Assembly: GCA_943908475.1 (NCBI GenBank)
Contig: CALTTG010000036.1
Coordinates: 1-32,556, forward strand
Length of the DNA stretch: 32,556 nt
Reading direction: 5' to 3'
DNA from: an uncultured Burkholderiales bacterium
GTDB lineage: Bacteria; Pseudomonadota; Gammaproteobacteria; Burkholderiales; Burkholderiaceae_C
Made by a program: the position numbers and the translations under genes. The notes below the pieces were generated by a model. That model was not told where the DNA came from. It saw only the letters and a program-made list of their open reading frames with translations, and did not search any database. Shown piece after piece: positions 25,162-32,539 of the stretch. Positions within the stretch are counted from its first letter, which is position 1; each line of letters opens with the position of its first letter.

Positions 25162-26337
25162 ATGGACGTCAACGCAGTCTTTCTGGCTTCCGTCTTGCTG
25201 GTGCATGGCCTGGTCACCCTGATGTGGTGGATGGCCGGCTCTCTGCTGGGCCTTTCACGCCGCTCTGCAGGCCACTGGATGTTCGCGTCGGTGGCCAACG
25301 GCGTTGCCTTGAGCTTGCTGCCCCTGAACGCCCTCTACGACATGCCTGCGTACGTGCTGCTGGTCAACGTCCTGGTGGTCTGGGGCCTGATCTCCACCCG
25401 CCGAGGGCTCCAAGGCTTCTTGAGGTTGCGTCACACCGATGGCTCACACCTGCTGGTCGCCGGTGGGGTCGCCGTGTTCAACCTGGCCATTTGCTGGCCA
25501 CTGGGCTGGATGGCCTTGGGTGAGGTCGTCAGCACCGCCTTGGTGGCCGCCCTGCTTTGGCGCACCGCGTGGGAGAACCATGCCCCACTGGCCTTTGAGT
25601 TCAACAAGGCCATCGCCCGAGCGCACTCCAGCATCCTGGGCCTGGGTGGACTGCTGTTCGCGCTGGCCACTTTGTTCATGGCAACACCCCCCTTGCTCCG
25701 GCTCTGGCAGGCCCTCAACCCCGAGGTCACGACGTTTGCCGTGGTGTTCTCGCACCTGTTGTTGTCCATCGTGCTCTCGTTCATGCTGGGCTACATGGTG
25801 GTCATGCGCCTGGTGCACAAGCTCGAACACATGTCTCACCACGACTCCTTGACGGGCCTGCTCAACCGGCGTGCCATCGAGTACCTGCTGGACCGCGAGG
25901 TGCAGCGACTGCAGCGCTTCAACGAACAGTTTTCGGTGCTCATCGTCGACATCGACCACTTCAAACGCATCAATGACCGCTTGGGCCACGCCGCCGGCGA
26001 TGCGGTGCTGTGCGCCGTGGCCAAAGCTTTGCAAAACCAGGCCCGGGAAGTGGACCGCGTTGCACGGTTTGGCGGCGAGGAGTTCTGTGTGATCTTGCCT
26101 CACACCCTGCACGACGGGGCCATGCAGGCGGCCGAGCGCTTGCGAGAGGCCATCAATCGCGTCAGCATCGAATGGGAAGACGAACTGATCACCGTGACGA
26201 TCAGCACTGGCTTGGCCACGGCTGAACACGCCGAAGAATCGATCGATTCCCTGCTGCAGCGCGCCGACGAAGCCCTCTACCAGGCCAAGTCTGATGGGCG
26301 CAACCGCGTGGTGGCCGCTCGGGCGCTGGCTGCTTGA
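25162..26337 (+). CDS. Membrane diguanylate cyclase (GGDEF)
   Basis: A 391-residue inner-membrane enzyme that should make cyclic di-GMP from two GTP. The N-terminal part to about residue 220 has around six hydrophobic helices with no recognised sensor domain. The GGDEF domain has its active-site GGEEF at 304-308, with DIDHFKRINDRLGHAAGD upstream. The inhibitory I-site REVD lies at 295-298, exactly 5 residues before GGEEF, so product feedback is expected. There is no EAL domain. The start is ATG 25162, behind GAGGGG. The gene sits alone on the plus strand between the VWA gene and moxR, both on the minus strand. Confidence 0.93.
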   Translation: MDVNAVFLASVLLVHGLVTLMWWMAGSLLGLSRRSAGHWMFASVANGVALSLLPLNALYDMPAYVLLVNVLVVWGLISTRRGLQGFLRLRHTDGSHLLVAGGVAVFNLAICWPLGWMALGEVVSTALVAALLWRTAWENHAPLAFEFNKAIARAHSSILGLGGLLFALATLFMATPPLLRLWQALNPEVTTFAVVFSHLLLSIVLSFMLGYMVVMRLVHKLEHMSHHDSLTGLLNRRAIEYLLDREVQRLQRFNEQFSVLIVDIDHFKRINDRLGHAAGDAVLCAVAKALQNQAREVDRVARFGGEEFCVILPHTLHDGAMQAAERLREAINRVSIEWEDELITVTISTGLATAEHAEESIDSLLQRADEALYQAKSDGRNRVVAARALAA

Positions 26338-26350
26338 TCGAGCCAGCGCC
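26322..26350. terminator. Possible bidirectional hairpin terminator between dgc and moxR
   Basis: A perfect 10-bp inverted repeat, GGCGCTGGCT (26322-26331) and AGCCAGCGCC (26341-26350), has a 9-base loop that contains the cyclase stop codon. It has no T-tract, so it may be a weak terminator or an mRNA-end-stabilising stem. It is placed exactly where two convergent genes meet. Confidence 0.5.
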
Positions 26351-26361
26351 GCGGCAATGCG

Positions 26362-27204
26362 TCAGCGGTTGTGGCGAGCCATCTGCACCAGGCGCTCGAA
26401 GAGGCTGAGGTCCTGCTCGTTTTTGAGCAAGGCGCCCACCAGCGGGGGCACCGTCACCTTGTCGTCCTTGCTCTGGAGCACTTCCAGTGGGATGTCTTCG
26501 GCCACCAGCAACTTGAGCCAGTCGATCAATTCGCTGGTCGAGGGCTTTTTCTTCAGCCCCGGCAAATTGCGCACTTCATAGAACTGCTTGAGTGCGGTCG
26601 CCAACAGCTCACGCTTGATGCCCGGGAAGTGCACTTCCACGATCTGCTTCATGGTGTCGGCATCGGGGAAGCGGATGTAGTGGAAGAAGCAGCGACGCAG
26701 GAATGCGTCGGGCAAGTCCTTCTCGTTGTTCGACGTGATGATGACCAAGGGACGGTGCTTGGCGCGCACCATCTCGCGGGTCTCGTACACGTAGAACTCC
26801 ATGCGGTCGATTTCTCGCAGCAGGTCGTTGGGGAACTCGATGTCGGCCTTGTCGATCTCGTCGATCAGCAGGGCCACCGGCTGGTCGGCCTCGAAGGCCT
26901 GCCACAACACACCTTTGACGATGTAGTTGTGGATGTCTTTGACGCGCTCGTCGCCCAATTGGCTGTCGCGCAGGCGGCTGACCGCGTCGTACTCGTACAA
27001 ACCCTGCTGCGCCTTGGTGGTCGACTTGATGTGCCATTGCAACAGAGGCATGCCCAGTGACTCGGCCACTTGCTCGGCCAGCATGGTCTTGCCGGTGCCC
27101 GGTTCGCCCTTCACCAAGAGGGGACGCTGGAGGGTGTGGGCGGCATTGACGGCCAATTTCAGGTCGTCAGTGGCCACGTATTGATCGGTACCTTGGAATT
27201 TCAT
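26362..27204 (-). CDS. MoxR-family AAA+ ATPase
   Basis: A 280-residue AAA+ ATPase, thought to act as a chaperone or metal-insertion machine with a VWA partner. Walker A GEPGTGKT is at 33-40 and Walker B LLIDEID at 112-118. The sensor-1 region ITSNNEKDLPDAFLRRC starts at about 156. The C-terminal lid is helical. The start chosen is ATG 27204 (MKFQGTDQY), 12 bases inside a possible TTG start at 27216; AGGA lies close upstream. The matching VWA gene lies downstream on the same strand, but the oppositely oriented cyclase gene separates them. Substrate complex unknown. Confidence 0.92.
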   Translation of the reverse strand: MKFQGTDQYVATDDLKLAVNAAHTLQRPLLVKGEPGTGKTMLAEQVAESLGMPLLQWHIKSTTKAQQGLYEYDAVSRLRDSQLGDERVKDIHNYIVKGVLWQAFEADQPVALLIDEIDKADIEFPNDLLREIDRMEFYVYETREMVRAKHRPLVIITSNNEKDLPDAFLRRCFFHYIRFPDADTMKQIVEVHFPGIKRELLATALKQFYEVRNLPGLKKKPSTSELIDWLKLLVAEDIPLEVLQSKDDKVTVPPLVGALLKNEQDLSLFERLVQMARHNR

Positions 27205-27237
27205 GATCCTGCTCAATCGGGAAGATTCTGCTTTCGC

Positions 27238-27259
27238 AGTATAGGCCGCTCCCTATAAT
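27238..27259. promoter_or_regulatory. Back-to-back -10 elements of moxR and cytochrome c
   Basis: On the plus strand, TATAAT (27254-27259) is a perfect -10 about 51 bases before the cytochrome ATG; only a weak -35 is seen. On the minus strand, TATACT (27243-27238, 5 of 6) faces moxR. The two hexamers lie in a near-perfect inverted repeat AGTATAGG-N6-CCTATAAT (7 of 8 pairs), so the two promoters probably compete or share a regulator. Confidence 0.55.
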
Positions 27260-27310
27260 GGACTGAGCCTTGTGTTTTTCCGTTCCTGCCCCTCCACAGC
27301 GACCAAAACC

Positions 27311-28039
27311 ATGAAAACACTGCGTTCCGAGAAGTCTCGTCCCCTGGGCAACCTGGCCATCCGCGCGACCAGCGCCCTGCTCTTCCTGACGGCCTCGATC
27401 GCGAGCGCTCAGGCTGCACTGACCCCCAACCCGGCAGCGGCCAAGACCAAGGTGGCCATGTGCATTGGCTGCCATGGCATTGCGGGCTATCAATCCAGCT
27501 TCCCCGAGGTGCACAAGGTGCCCATGATCGCGGGGCAAAACGCCAAGTACATCGTCGCGGCCCTGACGGCTTACCAGAAAGGTGAGCGCAGACACCCCAC
27601 CATGAAGGGCATCGCGGCCAGTCTGAGCGAGCAGGACATCCTGGACCTCGCCGCTTTCTACGAGACGCAAGGCAAGGACCTGCCGCCCAAACCGGCCAAG
27701 CACACCAGCCCCAGCGCCGAGGTGGCCGCACTTTTGCAGCGAGGCAACTGCCTGTCATGCCACGGCGAGGGCTTGAACAAGCCCATCGATGCCTCTTATC
27801 CGAAACTGGCAGGCCAACACGGCGACTACCTCTACGTGGCCCTCAAGTCCTACCAGGTGGAAGGCAAGGGGCAGATCGGCCGCAGCAACGCCATCATGGC
27901 AGCCCAGGTCAAGGGCTTCACCCATGCGGAACTCAAGAAGATGGCGTACTACATCGAGGGCCTGGGGGGCGATTTGAAAACGGGTCAGCAGCAAGGTACG
28001 AAACTGCGTTCAAAACCCGCTTTCTCTCACAATGATTGA
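27311..28039 (+). CDS. Periplasmic dihaem cytochrome c (c4-like)
   Basis: A 242-residue exported electron carrier. The signal peptide ends near ASAQA/A (about 35). Two c-type haem sites, CIGCH at 51-55 and CLSCH at 147-151, sit in two tandem class I domains. M98 (HPTMKG) and M196 (NAIMAAQ) are the likely sixth ligands. The repeat of CxxCHG...AGQ..Y...AL..Y in both halves marks the c4/c553-like dihaem family. The start is ATG 27311, preceded by a perfect -10. The last 30 bases overlap the convergent M50-HlyD gene. Electron partners are not in the window. Confidence 0.92.
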   Translation: MKTLRSEKSRPLGNLAIRATSALLFLTASIASAQAALTPNPAAAKTKVAMCIGCHGIAGYQSSFPEVHKVPMIAGQNAKYIVAALTAYQKGERRHPTMKGIAASLSEQDILDLAAFYETQGKDLPPKPAKHTSPSAEVAALLQRGNCLSCHGEGLNKPIDASYPKLAGQHGDYLYVALKSYQVEGKGQIGRSNAIMAAQVKGFTHAELKKMAYYIEGLGGDLKTGQQQGTKLRSKPAFSHND

Positions 28040-30181
28040 GGCAGCACTTCGAACCAGACGTCCAGCTAGAGATTCAGCCTCGCCGTGGATCTGCACTCGG
28101 ACAAGCGACAGTCGCTTTTCTTCTGGTTGCTCCGACAACTCGATCTGGACCCTGTAAAGCGCATCGCGCAGCACGGGTGCGGTCGCGGCCGGGTCGCTGC
28201 TAGGAACAACCGCCAAGGGTCCGCCATGCCGGACATCCAGCATCGGTGTGGGTAACACCGACGTGCGCGTTAAATCGATCTTTTTGACCCTGCCTTCCAG
28301 CCATTGCGGAGGGTCCACCAACTGCCGCATGCGCACAAGCTGGCCGATCTGCACCCTGGTCACATCCGTTTCGGCCAGGTAGGCCTCTACCAACCACTGC
28401 TTTGGATTGACCAACCAGGCCAAGGGTTGTTGTGGCTTGACCCAAGAACCGACCGCCACCTCAGAATCCAGGTCTTGCAAGACGCCATCAAACGAGGCCA
28501 GCAAGACCAGTCGACCTTGCTGCTCTTGACTGGCCACGGCTTGCGCCTCAAACAAGCGTTTCTCAGACTCCAGCACCGCCCTGCGCTGCTGCCCTGAGGG
28601 CTGTCCCAGCAGCTCGTTCATCTGCTGCTCGCGGGCGCCCGCCAACTGCCTCGCACGCTCCTGGTCAATGCTCAACTCTGTGGAGTCCAACACCAGCACC
28701 TTTTCGCCCTTTAGAAACGCGCTCTTGACCGGCAACTCCGTCACCTGTGCTGCAAATGGCGAAAAAAGGGCCTGCTGTTCGGCCGAGCGCAACCATCCAT
28801 GACCGTGGATTCGCGTATTGAGTGGCAAGAACAACAACAGGCCAAAGAACAACAACAGAGCACCCAACAGCCAGTAGCGCGACGCCTTGATTTGAGCCAT
28901 ACCCTGGCGCCAGACCTTGATCTCACTCCATACAGGTTTTGCGATGAACCAGGTCAGCTCCACAAGCATCAGGAAGATGCCCAGCAACTTGAAGAAAAAG
29001 AAATAAACCAGCAGCGCAATGCCCAGAAACACCACCAGGCGGTAGACCCAGGTCGTGATCGCAAACGCAATGAGAGCACGCCGTACAGGCGCCGAAAAGT
29101 CCTCGGGCCATTTCTGGTTCCAGCCCAGCAAGAACCGGCGCAACCATACCCGGGCCATCGCGCTCGAGCGCTCGTGCAGGTTGGGCATGTCCAGCAAGTC
29201 ACTCAGGATGAAGTAACCATCGAACCGCATGAAAGGGCTGGCGTTGATGGCCAGCGTCAAGACCCAACTGGTCGTGGCAAGGAAAAACAAGCCATTGCGC
29301 AAAGCGCCATCTGGCATCAGCGCCCAGCCTAAGGTGGCCACACCTGCAACCGCCAACTCCACCACCATACCGGCACTGGCGATGGACAAGCGGTGGCGCG
29401 GATTCTTCAGACGCCAGCTCTCGCCAGTGTCGGTGTAGAGCATTGGGAACATGACCAGAAAAGCCACCCCCATGTGAGCCACGCGCACGCCAAGCCGGGT
29501 TGCACGGTAGGCATGACCCAACTCATGCAGTGTTTTGACGAACACCAGCGCCACCGCGTAGCCAACAAGACCCGAAAACGTCATCTGGTCGGTGATGGTG
29601 TGGGTGAAGGTGTCCCATTGCCGTGAGACGAAGTACAGACCCAAAAGGGTCAGCAAAGCCACTACCACGGCCATGCCACGCGTCTGGATCCAGTTCAGAT
29701 AGGGTGCCGTCTGAGCCAGCCACTGCTGCGGTCGCACCAAGGGAACACGGAAGAAAAGATAGTGGTGGAGCAACCACTTCCAGCCAGACTGCTTCATGCG
29801 AGCCTGTCGCGCATGAACGCGGTCCACATCGGATGCCGCATCGAGCCGAATCAATTCGTTGTCGGACAAAAATCGGATGAAATCCAGCACTTCATCTCTG
29901 GATGGCCGCAAGGTGGTCTGCTGAAAAGCGTCCACCAGACGGTCCACGTCACCCAGGCCCCAGTTGAGCAGCATCTCAAAATGCAGCCAGCCGATGCGGA
30001 AGAAGCGGTTACGCACTGGGTCTTGAATGACCCAAGCAGGCGAACCGTCAACATGGTGCCCCGCAGCACTGATACGCAGCTCCTCACGCAGCGGGGGCAA
30101 GCCCACTGACGGGGGCTGGACCGGCGGGAACCCACCAAGCATAAACCCCGCAGCGTTCACGGGCTGCGCATTCATCACCAT
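28010..30181 (-). CDS. PqqD-like / M50 zinc protease / HlyD-adaptor fusion protein
   Basis: A 723-residue membrane protein with three parts. Residues 33-115 resemble a PqqD-type winged-helix peptide-recognition domain (SPAWVIQDPVRNRFFRIG...EVLDFIRFLSDNELI). Residues about 165-455 are polytopic with a site-2-protease core: HELGH (H219, E220, H223) and the N313-to-D321 motif NASPFMRFDGY, which supplies the third zinc ligand. YTDT at 249-252 resembles 'putative peptide zinc metalloproteases' (YydH type). Residues 460-723 are periplasmic and HlyD-like, with a coiled coil at about 500-550 and a barrel. All catalytic residues are intact. The start is ATG 30181, or ATG 30175, which would share a single base with the upstream stop. 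Substrate unknown; the composition is less GC-rich than its neighbours. Confidence 0.85.
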   Translation of the reverse strand: MVMNAQPVNAAGFMLGGFPPVQPPSVGLPPLREELRISAAGHHVDGSPAWVIQDPVRNRFFRIGWLHFEMLLNWGLGDVDRLVDAFQQTTLRPSRDEVLDFIRFLSDNELIRLDAASDVDRVHARQARMKQSGWKWLLHHYLFFRVPLVRPQQWLAQTAPYLNWIQTRGMAVVVALLTLLGLYFVSRQWDTFTHTITDQMTFSGLVGYAVALVFVKTLHELGHAYRATRLGVRVAHMGVAFLVMFPMLYTDTGESWRLKNPRHRLSIASAGMVVELAVAGVATLGWALMPDGALRNGLFFLATTSWVLTLAINASPFMRFDGYFILSDLLDMPNLHERSSAMARVWLRRFLLGWNQKWPEDFSAPVRRALIAFAITTWVYRLVVFLGIALLVYFFFFKLLGIFLMLVELTWFIAKPVWSEIKVWRQGMAQIKASRYWLLGALLLFFGLLLFLPLNTRIHGHGWLRSAEQQALFSPFAAQVTELPVKSAFLKGEKVLVLDSTELSIDQERARQLAGAREQQMNELLGQPSGQQRRAVLESEKRLFEAQAVASQEQQGRLVLLASFDGVLQDLDSEVAVGSWVKPQQPLAWLVNPKQWLVEAYLAETDVTRVQIGQLVRMRQLVDPPQWLEGRVKKIDLTRTSVLPTPMLDVRHGGPLAVVPSSDPAATAPVLRDALYRVQIELSEQPEEKRLSLVRVQIHGEAESLAGRLVRSAASIIVRESGF

Positions 30182-31518
30182 CCGGTGTACTCCCGCACTG
30201 CAGCGATCGGACGCCTGAAGAGGAAGTAGCCCAATGACACTTTCTCTCCTGCGATACGCGCCGTGCCACGCAAACCAATCCGAGGCAGATCCTCGCCAGG
30301 CTTGAACTTCGCACGCAATCGATAAGATGCCACATTGTCTGGGCTGAGCACCGACTGGTAGCTTGTTTCAAACAGCGTGGCTTCGCGCGAGTTGAGCGGA
30401 TCGGTATGCAAGAATAGCTGCACATTGGCCATCGCTTCAGGGTTGATTGCATCTGCCACTCCCTGCCAGATGAGAACGCCCACCTCGTCAGCCTGTGCCA
30501 AACGAATGACCCGCTCACCGGTCTGGACTGGCCGGCCCAGCCAGTCGTTGGGATCTGAAAAGACTGCAATGCCGTCGTGCGCCGCACGCACTTCAATGCG
30601 TGCCGCCTGGGCCTCAACAGCAGCGAGCTCGGCTTCTTTCTCGCGCACGCGTCCGACCAGCGCCGCCAGTTCAGAGCGACCGCTGGCATCGTCAAAGGCC
30701 CTCTGCCGGGCCGTGTGCTCGTCAGCCAGCGCCACTTGAAGGCTCCTGCGAGCAATTTCTCGCCGGTTCACCAACGCGGTATCGTCCAAGGAAAAAAGCA
30801 ACTGGCCCGCCCGTACGGCGACGTTAGGCGTCACTGAAAACGACGAGATCACACCATCTTGAGGTGCGGCCACGGCAGTGGCGCTCAAGGCCACAACCTC
30901 GGCCGGCGCCAACACCGACAAACGAACTGGGATGAACATGGCTGCCACAGACAGGGCCAGTACAGCATAAGACCACTTGCTGCGACGCCAGCCACCGCTC
31001 CACAAAAGCCACGCGCTACCACCCTTGCGGAGAGCCAACGCTTCCAGGCAATAGCCATACGTCTCATGGGCTTGGGCCAGCAAAACCAAGTCAGCCTCTG
31101 TCCAAGGTTCATCACGCGCATAGACCACTTCGGCCAGCACCCGGGCATCCGATGCCTTGATCGGCATGAGCAGCAGGTGCTCAGGCAGCCACTCGGCCCA
31201 ACCCGGCTGGTCGACAATCGACGCGTCAGCATAGTCAACCAGTTGCGGATTGCCTTCGGTGTCACGCGGCAGGCGCTGCACAAACTGCGTGACCCACACA
31301 GTGAATGGAGAGTCTTCCGCAACACTCACCAGACCAGAGGCGCAAGTCAACTGAATCCCCCGCCCAATTCGCGATGGTTCGAAGATCAGCGCCTGTCGGT
31401 ATGGCCGCAGCGCGTGCGTTTCATTGACGATGGTGAAGCGCAACGCTGCCAAGTCTTTGGCCAGCTGGGCACGCCCCACCAGCCTGAGCAGCATGTCCAG
31501 ATCGGCAGTCAGAGTCAT
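30175..31518 (-). CDS. GAF-like domain fused to HlyD-type membrane fusion protein
   Basis: A 447-residue protein. The cytoplasmic N-terminal part (about 1-165) looks like a divergent GAF domain (ALIFEPSRIGRGIQLTCASGLVSV; HLLLMPIKAS). One membrane helix follows at about 183-203. The periplasmic HlyD-like arm has two lipoyl half-motifs (about 208-250, VAAPQDGVISSFSV, and about 308-345, VRAAHDGIAVF) around a coiled coil (about 255-308), then a barrel. No ABC or RND pump is in the window. It overlaps the adaptor upstream (ATGA at 31515-31518) and the M50 fusion downstream by 1-7 bases. The GAF call is by sequence shape only. Confidence 0.75.
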   Translation of the reverse strand: MTLTADLDMLLRLVGRAQLAKDLAALRFTIVNETHALRPYRQALIFEPSRIGRGIQLTCASGLVSVAEDSPFTVWVTQFVQRLPRDTEGNPQLVDYADASIVDQPGWAEWLPEHLLLMPIKASDARVLAEVVYARDEPWTEADLVLLAQAHETYGYCLEALALRKGGSAWLLWSGGWRRSKWSYAVLALSVAAMFIPVRLSVLAPAEVVALSATAVAAPQDGVISSFSVTPNVAVRAGQLLFSLDDTALVNRREIARRSLQVALADEHTARQRAFDDASGRSELAALVGRVREKEAELAAVEAQAARIEVRAAHDGIAVFSDPNDWLGRPVQTGERVIRLAQADEVGVLIWQGVADAINPEAMANVQLFLHTDPLNSREATLFETSYQSVLSPDNVASYRLRAKFKPGEDLPRIGLRGTARIAGEKVSLGYFLFRRPIAAVREYTGW

Positions 31519-32360
31519 CGCGAACTGGCACCATCGGAGACGAACGAGGCATCACCGCTCATACCGGGCAGCAAATCTGGGTAGACCCGCTCCAACTGCC
31601 CTTCTACTTCGAGGATCTGGCTTACAGGATCGACCCTGCCATTAAGGTGGATCAGACGCCCTGAGTAGTCCTTGCCGGTCTCGTCTACCCGCACCTTGAA
31701 CAAACTGCCCGAGCGGATCGTGCCGACCAAATCCGAGGGAACATTCATGCGAACACGCAGTGGCCCCGAGCGGACCAGGTCTAGCAGGGGCGCCCCCGGA
31801 CTGACCGTGGCGAAGCTTCGCACATGCAACTTCGTGACCCGACCGGCCCAGGGCGCAACGACCGTGCATTGATCCACTTGCACCATCAATTGCTTGATCT
31901 GGGCCTTGATCTTCTGCACAGCGCTTGCTGCCAATGCAACTTCAATGTCACCAGCCTGATCAAGCCCCTTGAGCACCAATTTGGCCTCGTACGTCTCTAC
32001 AGCAGCTGCCAATTCCACTTTCAACACATCCATTTGCGCACGGGGTTCACTGCAATCGAGCTCGACAAGCAATTGCCCACGTGAAAACGCCATACCGATG
32101 TTCACCGGTAACAGCACCACCCGCCCCATCCGCTGACTGCCGAGGGTCGCCTCACCGTTGGGTTGCATCAACGCACGAATTTTCCTGGGTGCGATGGCCA
32201 CAGTTGCTGGCGATGAACCAACAACGTTGACGGCTGAGACAAGGGACTTTGCTGAAGACTTCGAGGCCACTTGCGCACTTGCAGAGCATGCTGGCCCCAT
32301 CCACAAAAGGCAAAAACCAATAACAGGCAAAGCCTTTTTCGAAAGATAGCTCAAGCTCAT
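31515..32360 (-). CDS. Periplasmic adaptor (HlyD/RND membrane-fusion family)
   Basis: A 281-residue exported adaptor. The signal peptide is about 29 residues (SASA/Q); a Cys at 25 in GPAC is a poor lipobox. Paired lipoyl-type half-motifs (GRVVLLPVNIGMAFSRGQLLVELD and CTVVAPWAGRVTKLHVRSFATVSPGAPL) enclose a helical hairpin. The barrel domain then runs to the end (GTIRSGSLFKVRVDETG). It is shorter than usual AcrA-type proteins (about 380-400), with one compact hairpin. The start chosen is ATG 32360; the frame is open further upstream, but without a ribosome site or signal-like sequence. First recognisable gene of the three-gene chain; no TolC in view. Confidence 0.8.
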   Translation of the reverse strand: MSLSYLSKKALPVIGFCLLWMGPACSASAQVASKSSAKSLVSAVNVVGSSPATVAIAPRKIRALMQPNGEATLGSQRMGRVVLLPVNIGMAFSRGQLLVELDCSEPRAQMDVLKVELAAAVETYEAKLVLKGLDQAGDIEVALAASAVQKIKAQIKQLMVQVDQCTVVAPWAGRVTKLHVRSFATVSPGAPLLDLVRSGPLRVRMNVPSDLVGTIRSGSLFKVRVDETGKDYSGRLIHLNGRVDPVSQILEVEGQLERVYPDLLPGMSGDASFVSDGASSR

Positions 32361-32401
32361 TAGTTCAGGGCTGGTTGGTAAATGAAAGAACAAAAAAGAG
32401 A

Positions 32402-32533
32402 TCAATCCTGCCACAGTGACGCAGCGCCCGGTTGTAGCAAGACCGTCAAAAAGCAAAGACTAGCGGCAGCTAAAGTGCTCACAACTACTGTGGCTGCCAG
32501 AGGGTCGCGTTCGGCCACTTGCTGAATGACCAT
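32402..32533 (-). CDS. Small hydrophobic ORF or truncated gene end, unknown function
   Basis: A 43-codon frame (MVIQQVAERDPLAATVVV...) with a hydrophobic stretch at about residues 11-34 and a short tail ending LWQD. It lies on the same strand, 41 bases upstream of the adaptor gene. No clear ribosome site precedes the ATG, because the bases before it are the G run at the window end. The frame stays open into that run, so it may be the C-terminus of a larger truncated protein. No family recognised; it could also be non-coding leader. Confidence 0.3.
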   Translation of the reverse strand: MVIQQVAERDPLAATVVVSTLAAASLCFLTVLLQPGAASLWQD

Positions 32534-32539
32534 GAACCG

